Of a stretch of DNA of 64,000 nucleotides, positions 1-8,702 are shown piece by piece. The stretch is taken from the NCBI RefSeq assembly GCF_036246005.1, contig NZ_CP109171.1:4762001-4826000 (forward strand), written 5' to 3'. The position numbers were made by a program, and so were the translations under genes. Numbering within the stretch: the first letter of the stretch is position 1; each line of letters starts with the position of its first letter. This stretch comes from Streptomyces sp. NBC_01723 (GTDB lineage Bacteria > Actinomycetota > Actinomycetes > Streptomycetales > Streptomycetaceae). The notes under the pieces were generated by a model. It was not told where the DNA came from and did not search any database. It saw nothing but the letters and a program-made list of their open reading frames with translations.

Positions 1-199
1 CGCCACCGGGGGCTCCGCCGGTTGGGGGGATGAGCTGGGGTTTCTGGGAGGGTGGGCGGACTTCTGCCACAGGTTTCGCGGAGTTGCCCGGCGCCGTTGT
101 GGGCAGGGGGTGGGTGTCGCGGCCCGGCGTTGCGGGGTGCCGCTCTCTTTGGGACGGGTGCCGCCCCAGCGGCACGACTGCCCGCAGCTGGGGGGGGAT
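1..199. other. Window edge, no supported gene
   Basis: All three forward frames stay largely open here because of the extreme GC content, so openness carries no information. No start with a ribosome binding site and no recognisable family motif was found on either strand. The segment lies downstream of the leftward metallopeptidase gene and probably holds its 3' flank and the end of a neighbour outside the window. Confidence 0.4.
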
Positions 200-1138
200 C
201 TACGCCAACGCCGTCAGACCCGGCGCGAAGGTGATCAAGAGGGGGACGAGGGGCACCAGCGCGGCCGTTGCCGTGGTCAGGGCGCGGTGGCGTGGGGTCA
301 GGCGGGGCGGGGGTTCCAGGAGGCGGTCGACTCGTTCGCCCAGGAGGCGGTGGCTGGAGGCGCAGGACAGGACGCCGCGGTGCTGGTTCAGCTCGATCAG
401 GGCCAGCGCCGTGGTCAGGTGGCCGCAGCGACGGGAGGCGGTGTCGTCGGCGGACAGTTCGACCAGGCGATGCGTCTGGTCGCAGAAGTGGGCGAAGAGC
501 GGGACGCGCGGGAAGCCGGTGGCCAGCGCGGTGGACAGGTGCAGCAGCCAGTCGTGGCGGGCCCGGGCGTGGCCGCGCTCGTGGGTGAGCACGGCGTCGA
601 GCTGGTGGTCGGTGAGGCGGTGCAGGGCGCCCGTGGTGACGATCAGCTGGGCCGGACTGCCCGGCAGCCACCAGGCGTCCGGGTACTCGTCCTCCAGGAC
701 CAGCAGCGGCCCGCGGGCGGCGGGGAGCCCGGCGGGCAGGTCGGGGGCGCGCTCGCGCAGGTGCGCGCGGGACCGGGCGCGCCGCCTGCGGGCCTCGACG
801 AGTTCGCGGCCCAGCATCGCGGTCGTCCAGGCGGCGCCGGCGGCCAGCAGCAGGGTGAGGACGGCCGCCCAGGCCGGCCCGGCGGAGAGGTTGTACGCGG
901 CGGTCACCGCGGGCGGCGCCGGTGCGAAGAGCTGGGCGCGGACGGTGCCGAAGACGGCGGTGGCACCGAGGGTCAGGGCCGTCAGACAGCACAGCAGGAC
1001 GGTGGCGACCAGGCACTGCCACACCCACAGTGCGACCACGGGGTCCCGCTCGGGCCACGCGGACCGGGTCAGCGCGCGCGGCACCGGCACCGCGGCGGTC
1101 ACGGCGACGGCGAACAGCAGGAGCAGGCAGACGGTCAT
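200..1138 (-). CDS. M56 (BlaR1-like) membrane zinc metallopeptidase
   Basis: A 312-residue integral membrane protein with four hydrophobic segments in the first ~110 residues and a zinc-protease core behind them. The core has the HEXXH motif as THERGHARARHDW (about residue 190) and a downstream VELSADDTA, the E-x-x-A-D type third-ligand motif of M56/M48 peptidases. The start is the ATG at 1138; upstream codons in the same frame encode a Pro/Arg-rich non-protein-like stretch. M56 proteins usually pair with a BlaI/MecI repressor that they inactivate by cleavage. No such gene lies on the upstream side here, and the upstream neighbour is fumarylacetoacetase, so the partner would be elsewhere or just beyond the left edge. 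The sensor input is unknown. Confidence 0.85.
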   Translation of the reverse strand: MTVCLLLLFAVAVTAAVPVPRALTRSAWPERDPVVALWVWQCLVATVLLCCLTALTLGATAVFGTVRAQLFAPAPPAVTAAYNLSAGPAWAAVLTLLLAAGAAWTTAMLGRELVEARRRRARSRAHLRERAPDLPAGLPAARGPLLVLEDEYPDAWWLPGSPAQLIVTTGALHRLTDHQLDAVLTHERGHARARHDWLLHLSTALATGFPRVPLFAHFCDQTHRLVELSADDTASRRCGHLTTALALIELNQHRGVLSCASSHRLLGERVDRLLEPPPRLTPRHRALTTATAALVPLVPLLITFAPGLTALA

Positions 1139-1218
1139 GCCACTGGCTCCGGATCCTGGTCGAGAGGACGGGCGGCTCTGGCAGGGCGGGGCTTGAACGC
1201 GGGGCGGGGTGACGCGCA

Positions 1219-1254
1219 CACCGCCCGACGCCAGTATGCCGCTGTCGGGCGGTG
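1219..1254 (-). terminator. Hairpin between fumarylacetoacetase and M56 peptidase genes
   Basis: A perfect 11-bp stem, CACCGCCCGAC pairing with GTCGGGCGGTG, around a 14-base loop. It sits about 100 bases downstream of the fumarylacetoacetase stop and 80 bases upstream of the peptidase start on the same strand. It lacks a convincing T-tract, so it may be a weak or factor-dependent terminator. It suggests the two leftward genes are not one operon. Confidence 0.45.
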
Positions 1255-1354
1255 GGAGTCAGGTGTCGGCGGCCACCGGATCCGGGATCCCCGCCGCTGC
1301 CCGCCCTCAGGCCCGCTGCTGCCCGGCCCTCAGAGGGCCTCCGCTGCCCGGCCC

Positions 1355-2581
1355 TCAGACCCTCCGTCCGACCACGCGTCCCGTCACCTCGCCCAGACCC
1401 ACCCGGATCCCGTCCGGACCCGGTGCCCACGCCGACAGGGTCACCATGTCCCCGTCCTCCAGGAACGTCCGCTTGCCGTCGGGGAGTTCCAGCGCGTCGC
1501 GGCCGTTCCAGGTCAGCTCCAGCAGCGACCCGCGTTCCCGTTCGCCGGGTCCGCTCACCGTGCCCGAGCCGTAGAGGTCGCCGGTGCGCAGTGAGGCGCC
1601 GTTGACGGTCATGTGGGCCAACTGCTGGGCGGCCGTCCAGTACATGGTGGAGAACGGCGGCTCGGAGACGACGTGACCGTTGACCGCGACGGTGATCCGC
1701 AGGTCGTAGCCGCCGGGCTCGGCGTGGTCGTCGGCCGTGTCGTCCAGGTAGGGCAGCAGCTCGTGCGTGCGCGCGGGGGGCGCCACCCGCGCCTCCTCCA
1801 GGGCGTCCAGCGGCGTGATCCACGCCGACACCGAGGTGGCGAAGGACTTGCCGAGGAACGGGCCGAGGGGGACGTACTCCCAGGCCTGGACGTCCCGCGC
1901 GGACCAGTCGTTGAGCAGGCAGAGCCCGAAGACGTGCTCGCGGAAGTCGCCGAGTGCGACCGGGGCGCCCGGTTCGGACGGCACCCCCACCACGAACCCG
2001 ACCTCGGCCTCGATGTCGAGGCGGACGGACGGGCCGAAGACGGGCGCGGCGTCGGCCGGTGCCTTGCGCTGCCCGGACGGGCGTACGACGTCGGTGCCCG
2101 AGACGAACACCGTGCCGGAGCGGCCGTGGTAGCCGATCGGGAGGTGCTTCCAGTTCGGGGTGAGGGAGTCGGCGGCGTCGGGGCGGAAGATCTGGCCGAC
2201 GTTGCGGGCGTGGTTCTCGGAGGCGTAGAAGTCGACGTAGTCCGCGACCTCGAACGGCAGGTGCAGGGTCACCGACGACAGCGGGTGGAAGAGGGGTTCC
2301 AGCGTCTCGCGGTGGGAGGGCACCGTCACCCAGGCCGTCAGCGCGCGCCGCACGTCGGACCAGGCCGTGCGACCGGCCGCCAGCAGCGGGTTGAGGGTGG
2401 GCCGCGCGAGCAGGGAGGCGTACGGCGATCCGAGCGCGTGGGCCGCCGCGCCGGCGTCGAGGACGTGGTCGCCGAGGCGGACGCCCACCGTCCGCTCCTG
2501 CGTGCCGGGGATCGAGAACACGCCGTACGGAAGGTTGTGCGGGCCGAAGGGGTCGCCCTCGGGGACATCGAAGGGGGGCAT
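1355..2581 (-). CDS. fahA: Fumarylacetoacetase
   Basis: A 408-residue enzyme hydrolysing fumarylacetoacetate to fumarate and acetoacetate, the last step of tyrosine/homogentisate breakdown, in the cytosol. The N-terminus carries the family opening PEGDPFGPHNLPYGVFS. The metal and active-site block is visible as YVDFYASENHARNVG, followed by the conserved LPIGYHGRSGTV and, later, SVRLDIEAEVGFVVG with the acidic metal ligands. The ATG at 2581 was chosen because a GCGAGG sequence lies about 9 bases upstream. The in-frame ATG at 2611 has no such site, and the codons beyond it are a low-complexity His/Ala/Thr string. It stands alone; other homogentisate-pathway genes are not nearby. Confidence 0.95.
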   Translation of the reverse strand: MPPFDVPEGDPFGPHNLPYGVFSIPGTQERTVGVRLGDHVLDAGAAAHALGSPYASLLARPTLNPLLAAGRTAWSDVRRALTAWVTVPSHRETLEPLFHPLSSVTLHLPFEVADYVDFYASENHARNVGQIFRPDAADSLTPNWKHLPIGYHGRSGTVFVSGTDVVRPSGQRKAPADAAPVFGPSVRLDIEAEVGFVVGVPSEPGAPVALGDFREHVFGLCLLNDWSARDVQAWEYVPLGPFLGKSFATSVSAWITPLDALEEARVAPPARTHELLPYLDDTADDHAEPGGYDLRITVAVNGHVVSEPPFSTMYWTAAQQLAHMTVNGASLRTGDLYGSGTVSGPGERERGSLLELTWNGRDALELPDGKRTFLEDGDMVTLSAWAPGPDGIRVGLGEVTGRVVGRRV

Positions 2582-3005
2582 CGGGTGCTGCCTCGCTTTC
2601 GTGCTCGCCATGTGCGCCGTGCGCGCCGTGTGCGCCACGTGGCGGGTGTGCGCCGCGTGGTGCGTGGACTGGCCACACGTTACGGGTGACACGGCGGTCT
2701 TGGGCAGTGCGGCGGGAGGTGGCTCCATGTGGGGGACGAGGGCGTGCGCAGGCGGGCCGACGTGCGCGGAGCGGCCCGCGCGCCGGTGCGCGAGAGGCGG
2801 GAAGTGACCGTGGGACGGGACCTTCGCCGGCGGCGCACGCCCGCGCGCACGGTTGTGGATGTGGCGCTCCGCGTCCGTTCGTGTGCGGGAAGTTGTCCAC
2901 AGGCCGACACGCAATCTTGACGGAGCGGTGCGAACAGGGAGACTCTGGGCGGGTGCCGGGAGGTCTCGGGGAGGGGGCCGTCGACGGCACATCTGGGGGG
3001 AACGG
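2582..3005. other. Divergent intergenic region with DnaA-box-like site
   Basis: A 424-base spacer between fahA and the glycopolymer operon. Near 2610-2665 it has iterated GTGCGCCG-like units. At 2893-2901 is TTGTCCACA, identical to the high-GC DnaA-box consensus, although a single box may be chance. A TTGACG hexamer at 2917-2922 is a possible -35 for the rightward operon, but no good -10 was found at 17-18 bases. No small ORF here is convincing. Confidence 0.4.
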
Positions 3006-4262
3006 ATGGCCATTGGGGAGGCCGGTCCGGGTTCGGGGCGGGATGGTTCACGGCCGGGCAGACGGCTGGAAGAGACCATGCGCGGCCGGCTCGACCGGGA
3101 ATGCGTGTATGTACCGTCATGCCGATTCGGGCTGTACGCGGCACTGCGTCACTGGTGCCCGCCCGGCGGCCGGGTCCTGATGTCACCGGTCAACGACGAT
3201 GTCATCTTCTTCGTCGTGCTCGCGGCCGGGCTGCGCCCCGTACAGGCGCCGCTGGACCCGTCGGACGCGTCCATCGACGTCGACGCCGTGCCCGACGACG
3301 TCTGGGGCTCGCTGTCCGCCGTACTGACGACCAACCTGTACGGCAACCCGGACCAGGCGCCCCGGTTGCGCGCCCGCTGCGACGCCCTGGGCATCCCGCT
3401 GTTCGAGGACGCGGCGCACGCCATCGGCAGCGAAGTGGGCGGCCGGCCGGTCGGCGCCTGGGGCGACGCCTCCGTCTTCAGCCTGTCCAAGCACGTCGGC
3501 GCCAAGGCCGGGGGCATCCTCGCGGTCGCCGACCCGGGGCTGCGGGAGACGCTGGCGAAGGCCTGCGAAGACCTGCTGATGCCGCGCCGTACGAGGGCCG
3601 AAGTCGCCTACGCCGCACGGCCGTACGCGGAGGCCGCCGTGCGCGGGCTGGGGCTGCGCACGGCCGCCTGGGCCACGCTGCGGCTGCTGGGGCGGATGGA
3701 GCGCGAGGAGATCCGGATGCCGCTGCGTCCGGAGGAGCTGGCCCGCGCCGCCGCCTCGGCACCCGGCCTCGACGCCCACGACCCCTGGGTCCGCGTCGAC
3801 ATGCACGACTACCGGCTGCGCGGCGGCCGGTTCCGGCTCGGCCGGATCGGGCGCGGGCTCGACCGGCTGGACCAGGTACTGGCGGACTGCCGGGTGGGGA
3901 CGGAGCTGCTGCTGTCGACGCCCTGGGCGGGACCGGCCGGGTGGGAGGGAACGCGGAGCCGGACCCCCGGCAGGACACAGCCCCTGTTCCGCGTGCCGCT
4001 GCTCGTGGCCGACCGGGACGCGGCGGTCCGGGCGCTGGCCCGGCGCGGCATCATCGTCGGCTACCTCTACGACCCGCCGCTCGACGACTACGCGGGCGCC
4101 GCCTTCACCGACCCGTCGCCCGCGCCCGAGGGGGCACGCTGGTTCGCGCGGCACGCGCTGCCCGTCGAACCGCTGCGGGCCCGCGCCGTGATCGCGGCGC
4201 TCGAGGAGTCCGGCGTACGACCGGCCAAGGCACCGGAGGGGTTGATTCCGTCCGGTGGCTGA
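3006..4262 (+). CDS. DegT/DnrJ/EryC1/StrS-family PLP aminotransferase
   Basis: A 418-residue fold-type-I PLP enzyme of the sugar aminotransferase family. The cofactor Asp motif is FEDAAHAIGSEVGG (about residues 138-151) and the Schiff-base lysine lies in SLSKHVGAKAGG (about 163-174), so the active site looks intact. Members of this family usually transaminate nucleotide-linked keto-sugars; here the acceptor sugar is unknown. The start is the ATG at 3006, preceded closely by a run of six G. It is the first gene of the rightward glycopolymer operon and overlaps the flippase gene by 8 bases, which implies translational coupling. That context fits supply of an amino sugar to a surface polymer. 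Confidence 0.85.
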   Translation: MAIGEAGPGSGRDGSRPGRRLEETMRGRLDRECVYVPSCRFGLYAALRHWCPPGGRVLMSPVNDDVIFFVVLAAGLRPVQAPLDPSDASIDVDAVPDDVWGSLSAVLTTNLYGNPDQAPRLRARCDALGIPLFEDAAHAIGSEVGGRPVGAWGDASVFSLSKHVGAKAGGILAVADPGLRETLAKACEDLLMPRRTRAEVAYAARPYAEAAVRGLGLRTAAWATLRLLGRMEREEIRMPLRPEELARAAASAPGLDAHDPWVRVDMHDYRLRGGRFRLGRIGRGLDRLDQVLADCRVGTELLLSTPWAGPAGWEGTRSRTPGRTQPLFRVPLLVADRDAAVRALARRGIIVGYLYDPPLDDYAGAAFTDPSPAPEGARWFARHALPVEPLRARAVIAALEESGVRPAKAPEGLIPSGG

Positions 4263-6705
4263 GACCCGGGTGCACGAGACGGCCGTCGAGCCGGCGGACG
4301 GCGGCACCGCGCTGCCCGAGAGCGGGCACGGGGGCGACTCGCTCTTCAAGAACGCCTACTTCCTGATGCTCAGCACCGGCGTCTCGGCCGTGCTCGGCCT
4401 CGGCTTCTGGCTCGTGGCCGCCCGCTACTACTCGGAGGAGGCCGTCGGACAGGGCTCCGCCGCCATCGCCGCCATGCGGCTGCTCGCCAGCATCACGGCG
4501 ACGACGATGATCGGCGCCGTGGTCCGCTTCGTGCCGCGCGCGGGCCGCGCCACCGGACCGCTGGTGTGGCGTGCGTACGCGGCGAGTTCGGTGGTCGTCG
4601 CCGTCGCCGCGGTGGTCTTCCTGCTCACTCTCGACCTGTGGGGTGCCTCGTACGCGCCGCTGGGCACCGCCGCGATGGGGACCCTGTTCGTCCTGGCGTG
4701 CGTGGCCTGGGCGCTGCTCACCCTCCAGGACGGTGTGCTGACCGGCTTGCGCAAGGCGGAGTGGGTGCCCGCGGGGAACGCGGTGTTCTCGGTCGGGAAG
4801 CTGATCCTGCTCGCCCTCTTCGCCGCCTCGCTGCCGGTGCTCGGCATCTTCGTGTCCTGGGCCGTGGCCATCGCCTTCTCCACCCTGCCGCTGGGCTGGC
4901 TGATCTTCCGCAGGCTGATCCCGCGCCAGGCCGAGGCCGACCGCGACGTGGAGCCGCCGAAGACCCGCGAGATGGGGCGCTTCCTGGCCGGGGACTCGCT
5001 GGGTGCGCTGTTCAGCCTGGCGATGATCAATCTGCTGCCGGTGATGGTCGCGGTCAACTTCAGCGCCGCGCAGAACGGCTACTTCTACGTGGCCTACACC
5101 GTCGGCGGCACGATGGAGTTCATGGCCATCAACATGGCCTCCTCGCTCACCGCGCACGCCTCGCACGACCCGCGCCGCCTCGCCGACGGCATCCGGGGAG
5201 CGCTGCGCCGCATGACGGTGCTGCTGGTGCCGGTGGTGCTCTTCCTGGTCGTCTTCGCCCCGCAGATCCTCGCGCCCTTCGACGAGGACTACGCCGAGCA
5301 CGGCTCCACGGTGCTGCGGCTGCTCGCCCTCGGGGCGCTGCCGAGGATCGTGGTCGAGCTGTACATCGGCGTACTCCGCGTCCAGGGGCGCACCGGCGTG
5401 CTCGCCGCGGTGCAGGGCGCCATGTGCGTCCTCGTCCTGGGCAGCGCGGCGATGCTGTTCACGCCGGCCGGGATCTCCGGTGCCGGCTGGGCGGTGCTGG
5501 TGAGCATGACGGTGGTCGCCCTGGGCTGCGCACCCGGCCTGCGCTCCGCCCTGCGGGGCATCGAAGGGGCCGGTCGTTCCGGCGACCCGGCTGCCACGGT
5601 GGACACCGGCCCGCTCGGACCGAAGCCACGGCCCGGTGCCTCCCACGGCCACGGCCCGGCCCGGCTGAACCCCACCGCCGGGTACGGCACGACCTGGGCC
5701 CGGCGGGCGGCGTCCGAGCACGGACGGTCCGAGGACGCGTCCGGGGAGGACACCGTCGCCCTGTTCATAGGGCGCCCCGGGTACGAACGGGAGGCCCTGG
5801 AGGCGGACACCCTCGCCGTGATCCGCCGGCCACGCCACCCCGACCCGGACGCCCACGTCCACGACCCGGACACGCACGTCCACGGACCGGACGCCCACGT
5901 CCACGCCGCGAACGCCGACGCCCCCGGTCCCCACGACGACGACCCGGGCCCGATCCCCGAGCGCTGCCTCAGGCCCGCCCTGTGGCTGCTGTTCGCCGCC
6001 GCCACCGTCGTCTTCTGGGCGGCGTCGCGCGGACTGCCCTGGCTGGACGGCACGTCCGGGACCGGCGCCGAACTCACCGGCCGGGAGCTGCTGCGCGGGC
6101 TGCCCCTCCCGGCGCTGGTCGCGGGCGCCCTGCTGCTCGTGGTGTTCGTCGCGGCGGTGACCCTGTCCGTACGCCCCGACCCTTGGCTCCCCGGCGCCGC
6201 GCTGGGCTCCGCCGTACTCGCGCTGCACGCGGCGCCCGTCGCCCTCGGCCGGGAACCGGAGGCGGTGGGCGGGGAGTTGTACGCGAGGGCCGCCGGATTC
6301 CTCGCGGAGGCGCTGGGCCTCGACGGACCGGACCCGGTCCTGCGCTGGGCACCGCTCGTCCTCCAGTTGCTGTGCCTCCTGCCGCTGTGGAGGCTGCTCA
6401 CGAAGGCGGGCAACCGGCTGCCCTGGCAGGGGCGCTGGGGTGTCCTCTATCTCGCCGCGGTCGGGAGCTGGCTCTGGCGGCAGGAACTCGCGCCGGTGGC
6501 GCCGCCGCTCCTCCTGCTGCTCGTCCTCGCCGCCCTGCTCCTGTCGGTGCGCCGCCCGGCCGAGTCTCCGCACCACACAAGACCCACCGAACACACCACC
6601 AATCACACCACCAATCACACCCAACACATCAGCGACAGCAGCAACCACACCAGCCACACCAGCCACACCAGCCACACCAGACCGACAGACACGTTCCGGG
6701 ACTGA
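4255..6705 (+). CDS. Oligosaccharide flippase (MATE/MOP type) with long fused C-terminal membrane module
   Basis: An 816-residue protein starting at GTG 4255. Residues 1 to ~430 form a Wzx-like flippase of about 12 membrane segments, matching the usual size of lipid-linked oligosaccharide exporters. After that comes a hydrophilic linker with His-Val-His repeats (DPDAHVHDPDTHVHGPDAH, about residues 525-545), then four to six more membrane segments. The end is a tail rich in His, Thr and Asn built from HTS/HTTN units. The extension roughly doubles the normal family length. Its hydrophobic pattern resembles the start of the next gene's product, suggesting a fusion or partial duplication. It is coupled upstream to the aminotransferase gene and followed 36 bases later by the large membrane protein. 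Flippase function is well supported; the role of the extension is unknown. Confidence 0.85.
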   Translation: MAETRVHETAVEPADGGTALPESGHGGDSLFKNAYFLMLSTGVSAVLGLGFWLVAARYYSEEAVGQGSAAIAAMRLLASITATTMIGAVVRFVPRAGRATGPLVWRAYAASSVVVAVAAVVFLLTLDLWGASYAPLGTAAMGTLFVLACVAWALLTLQDGVLTGLRKAEWVPAGNAVFSVGKLILLALFAASLPVLGIFVSWAVAIAFSTLPLGWLIFRRLIPRQAEADRDVEPPKTREMGRFLAGDSLGALFSLAMINLLPVMVAVNFSAAQNGYFYVAYTVGGTMEFMAINMASSLTAHASHDPRRLADGIRGALRRMTVLLVPVVLFLVVFAPQILAPFDEDYAEHGSTVLRLLALGALPRIVVELYIGVLRVQGRTGVLAAVQGAMCVLVLGSAAMLFTPAGISGAGWAVLVSMTVVALGCAPGLRSALRGIEGAGRSGDPAATVDTGPLGPKPRPGASHGHGPARLNPTAGYGTTWARRAASEHGRSEDASGEDTVALFIGRPGYEREALEADTLAVIRRPRHPDPDAHVHDPDTHVHGPDAHVHAANADAPGPHDDDPGPIPERCLRPALWLLFAAATVVFWAASRGLPWLDGTSGTGAELTGRELLRGLPLPALVAGALLLVVFVAAVTLSVRPDPWLPGAALGSAVLALHAAPVALGREPEAVGGELYARAAGFLAEALGLDGPDPVLRWAPLVLQLLCLLPLWRLLTKAGNRLPWQGRWGVLYLAAVGSWLWRQELAPVAPPLLLLLVLAALLLSVRRPAESPHHTRPTEHTTNHTTNHTQHISDSSNHTSHTSHTSHTRPTDTFRD

Positions 6706-6741
6706 TCAAGCACAGAGCCGATTCGCCAGGGGGGAACCGTC

Positions 6742-8688
6742 GTGCGTCCGCCAGCAACTCCACGGGAGAGATCCGCACCAGAGCCCGTGCCCGAGACCGG
6801 GGAGACCCCCGAACACCCCGAGCACGACTCCCGCACCTCGCAGGAGGCGGCCACCACGCGTTCGCACGAGGCCTCCGCCCGGCCGGACCCGTCCGCCCCC
6901 GCCCCCACCCCCGCCGCCCGGCCCGCAGTTCCGCTGCTCGCGGCGCTCGCCCTGTGGGTCTACGCGGTGCGGCACACCGACGTGTCCGCCCTGGACGACT
7001 ACGGCCTCGTCAGCGCGCTGCACCCCACCTTCTGGGCCGGCCTCGCCGTGCTCACCGCGGGCTTCTGGTTCACGGTCCGCGACCCGCACCGCCGGGCCGC
7101 CTGGCCGGCGGCGTACGTCCTCGGACTGCTGGTGATCGAGCGGGCCACCCAGGCCGTGCTCTACCCGACCCCGCTGTACGCGTGGGCGTGGAAGCACGAC
7201 GCGGTCATCGACCACCTGCTGACGTCCGGCGGACTCCAGAGCGCGGACCAGCTCGGCGACATGGCGGTGTACGACCAGTGGCCCGGCTTCTTCGCGGCGC
7301 AGGCCGCGCTGGTGCGGCTGCTGGGCGTGGACAACGCGGCGATGTACATGGCGTGGTGGCCGCTGGTCTCCAGCGTGCTGCTGCTCCTGCCGCTGCTGCT
7401 CATCTACCGGACTTTCACCGAGGACCGGCGCCTGATCTGGACCGCCGTGTGGCTGTTCTGCGTCGGCAACTGGGTGGGCCAGGACTACTTCTCGCCGCAG
7501 TCCGTCGCCTTCGCCCTGCACCTGGGCGTCCTCGCGGTCGTCCTGCGCCGCTACGGCCGTCCCGGCGGCCGGAGCGACCGGCAGCGGCAGGCGGTGTGGA
7601 CCGTGCTGCTCAGCGTGCTGGTCATCGCCATCGTCGTCTCGCACCAGCTGACGCCCGGCATGCTCGTCGTCACGCTCCTCGCGCTGGCCTTCACCCGACG
7701 CCACCGCGACTGGGTCCCGCTGGTCACCACGGTCGTGATCTTCCTGGCCTGGTGTCTCACCGCCGCGCTGCCCTTCCTGTCCGCGGCCATGCCGGACCTG
7801 ATCCGTTCCGTCGGCGACATCGGCGCCAACGTCGAGACCGGGTACGGGTCCACGCCCACCGGCACCGGCGCGGTCGCCACCTCCTGGGCGGCCCGGCTGC
7901 TCTCGGGTTCCGTACTGCTGCTGGCGCTGGCCGGCGTACTGCGCCAAAGGACGCTGCGGCAGCGGGCGCTGCCGCTGCTGCTGGTCGCGGCAGCCCCGTT
8001 GCCGATGTTCGTGGCGAGCAGTTACGGCAGCGAGATGATCTTCCGGGTGCTGATGTTCATGCTGCCCGGCGCGGCCTTCTTCGCCGCCGCCGCGCTGCTG
8101 CCCAGGGTCCCCGCGCCGGCCGCCGACACGCGGGAGACGGAGCGTGGAGCACCGCCCGCCCCCGCCCCACGCCGCCGGTCCCCCCTGCCCTCGCTGCCGC
8201 CCCTGCGGTACGCGGCCTGGCTGTCACCGCTCGTGCTGCTCGCCGGGACCCTCGCCTTCGTACCGAGCTACTCGGGCAAGGACCGCGTCAACTACTTCCC
8301 GCCCGGCGAGGTGGCGCTCGTGCGGCAGCTCTTCGACCAGGCGCCCGACGACTCCCTCGTCGTCGCCGCCAACCGCAACTACCCGCTCGCCTACGAGCAG
8401 TACTGGCGGGTCGACCACTACTGGTTCCTCGAGGACACCCGGACCCACGTCGACGACATCGTGCGCGACCCGTCGGCCGTCCTCGCCCGCGACATGGCCG
8501 GCGTGGAAGCACCGGCCCGCGCCTACTTCCTGCTCACCCAGGGGCAGGTGGCCAACTCCGAGATGAACGGCCAGCTGAACAAGGCCCAGTTGAGACGCGT
8601 CCGGGAGTCCGTCGCGGACTCGCCGCGCTTCGAGCGCGTGGCGCAGAACAGCGCGGGCGTGCTCTACGTCCTGAAACCGGCGAGCTGA
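6742..8688 (+). CDS. Large polytopic membrane protein, GT-C glycosyltransferase or polymerase-like
   Basis: A 648-residue protein starting at GTG 6742 behind a strong G-rich ribosome binding site. It has a ~65-residue Pro/Glu/Ser-rich cytoplasmic N-terminus, then about 12 membrane segments to residue ~510, then a ~130-residue soluble C-terminus. The first external loop carries acidic residues (SALDDYGLV) and a later loop has MAVYDQWPGFFAAQ. This layout resembles GT-C glycosyltransferases, which use loop acids for catalysis with polyprenyl-phosphate donors. The place between a flippase and a hydrolase in a glycopolymer operon fits a polymerase or sugar transferase. No exact family was recognised, so the enzymatic assignment is inference. 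Confidence 0.7.
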   Translation: MRPPATPRERSAPEPVPETGETPEHPEHDSRTSQEAATTRSHEASARPDPSAPAPTPAARPAVPLLAALALWVYAVRHTDVSALDDYGLVSALHPTFWAGLAVLTAGFWFTVRDPHRRAAWPAAYVLGLLVIERATQAVLYPTPLYAWAWKHDAVIDHLLTSGGLQSADQLGDMAVYDQWPGFFAAQAALVRLLGVDNAAMYMAWWPLVSSVLLLLPLLLIYRTFTEDRRLIWTAVWLFCVGNWVGQDYFSPQSVAFALHLGVLAVVLRRYGRPGGRSDRQRQAVWTVLLSVLVIAIVVSHQLTPGMLVVTLLALAFTRRHRDWVPLVTTVVIFLAWCLTAALPFLSAAMPDLIRSVGDIGANVETGYGSTPTGTGAVATSWAARLLSGSVLLLALAGVLRQRTLRQRALPLLLVAAAPLPMFVASSYGSEMIFRVLMFMLPGAAFFAAAALLPRVPAPAADTRETERGAPPAPAPRRRSPLPSLPPLRYAAWLSPLVLLAGTLAFVPSYSGKDRVNYFPPGEVALVRQLFDQAPDDSLVVAANRNYPLAYEQYWRVDHYWFLEDTRTHVDDIVRDPSAVLARDMAGVEAPARAYFLLTQGQVANSEMNGQLNKAQLRRVRESVADSPRFERVAQNSAGVLYVLKPAS

Positions 8689-8702
8689 GGAGGGCACCCA
8701 CC

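Noticed and set aside
1300-1360. Repeated CTGCCCGGCCCTCAG units as a functional repeat
   Set aside because: Two or three short imperfect copies near a gene end in a GC-rich background are too weak to call.
4105-6675. An 856-codon minus-strand open frame opposite the flippase
   Set aside because: Gln/Arg/Gly/His-rich antisense shadow with no domain and no ribosome site; the sense gene has clear membrane segments.
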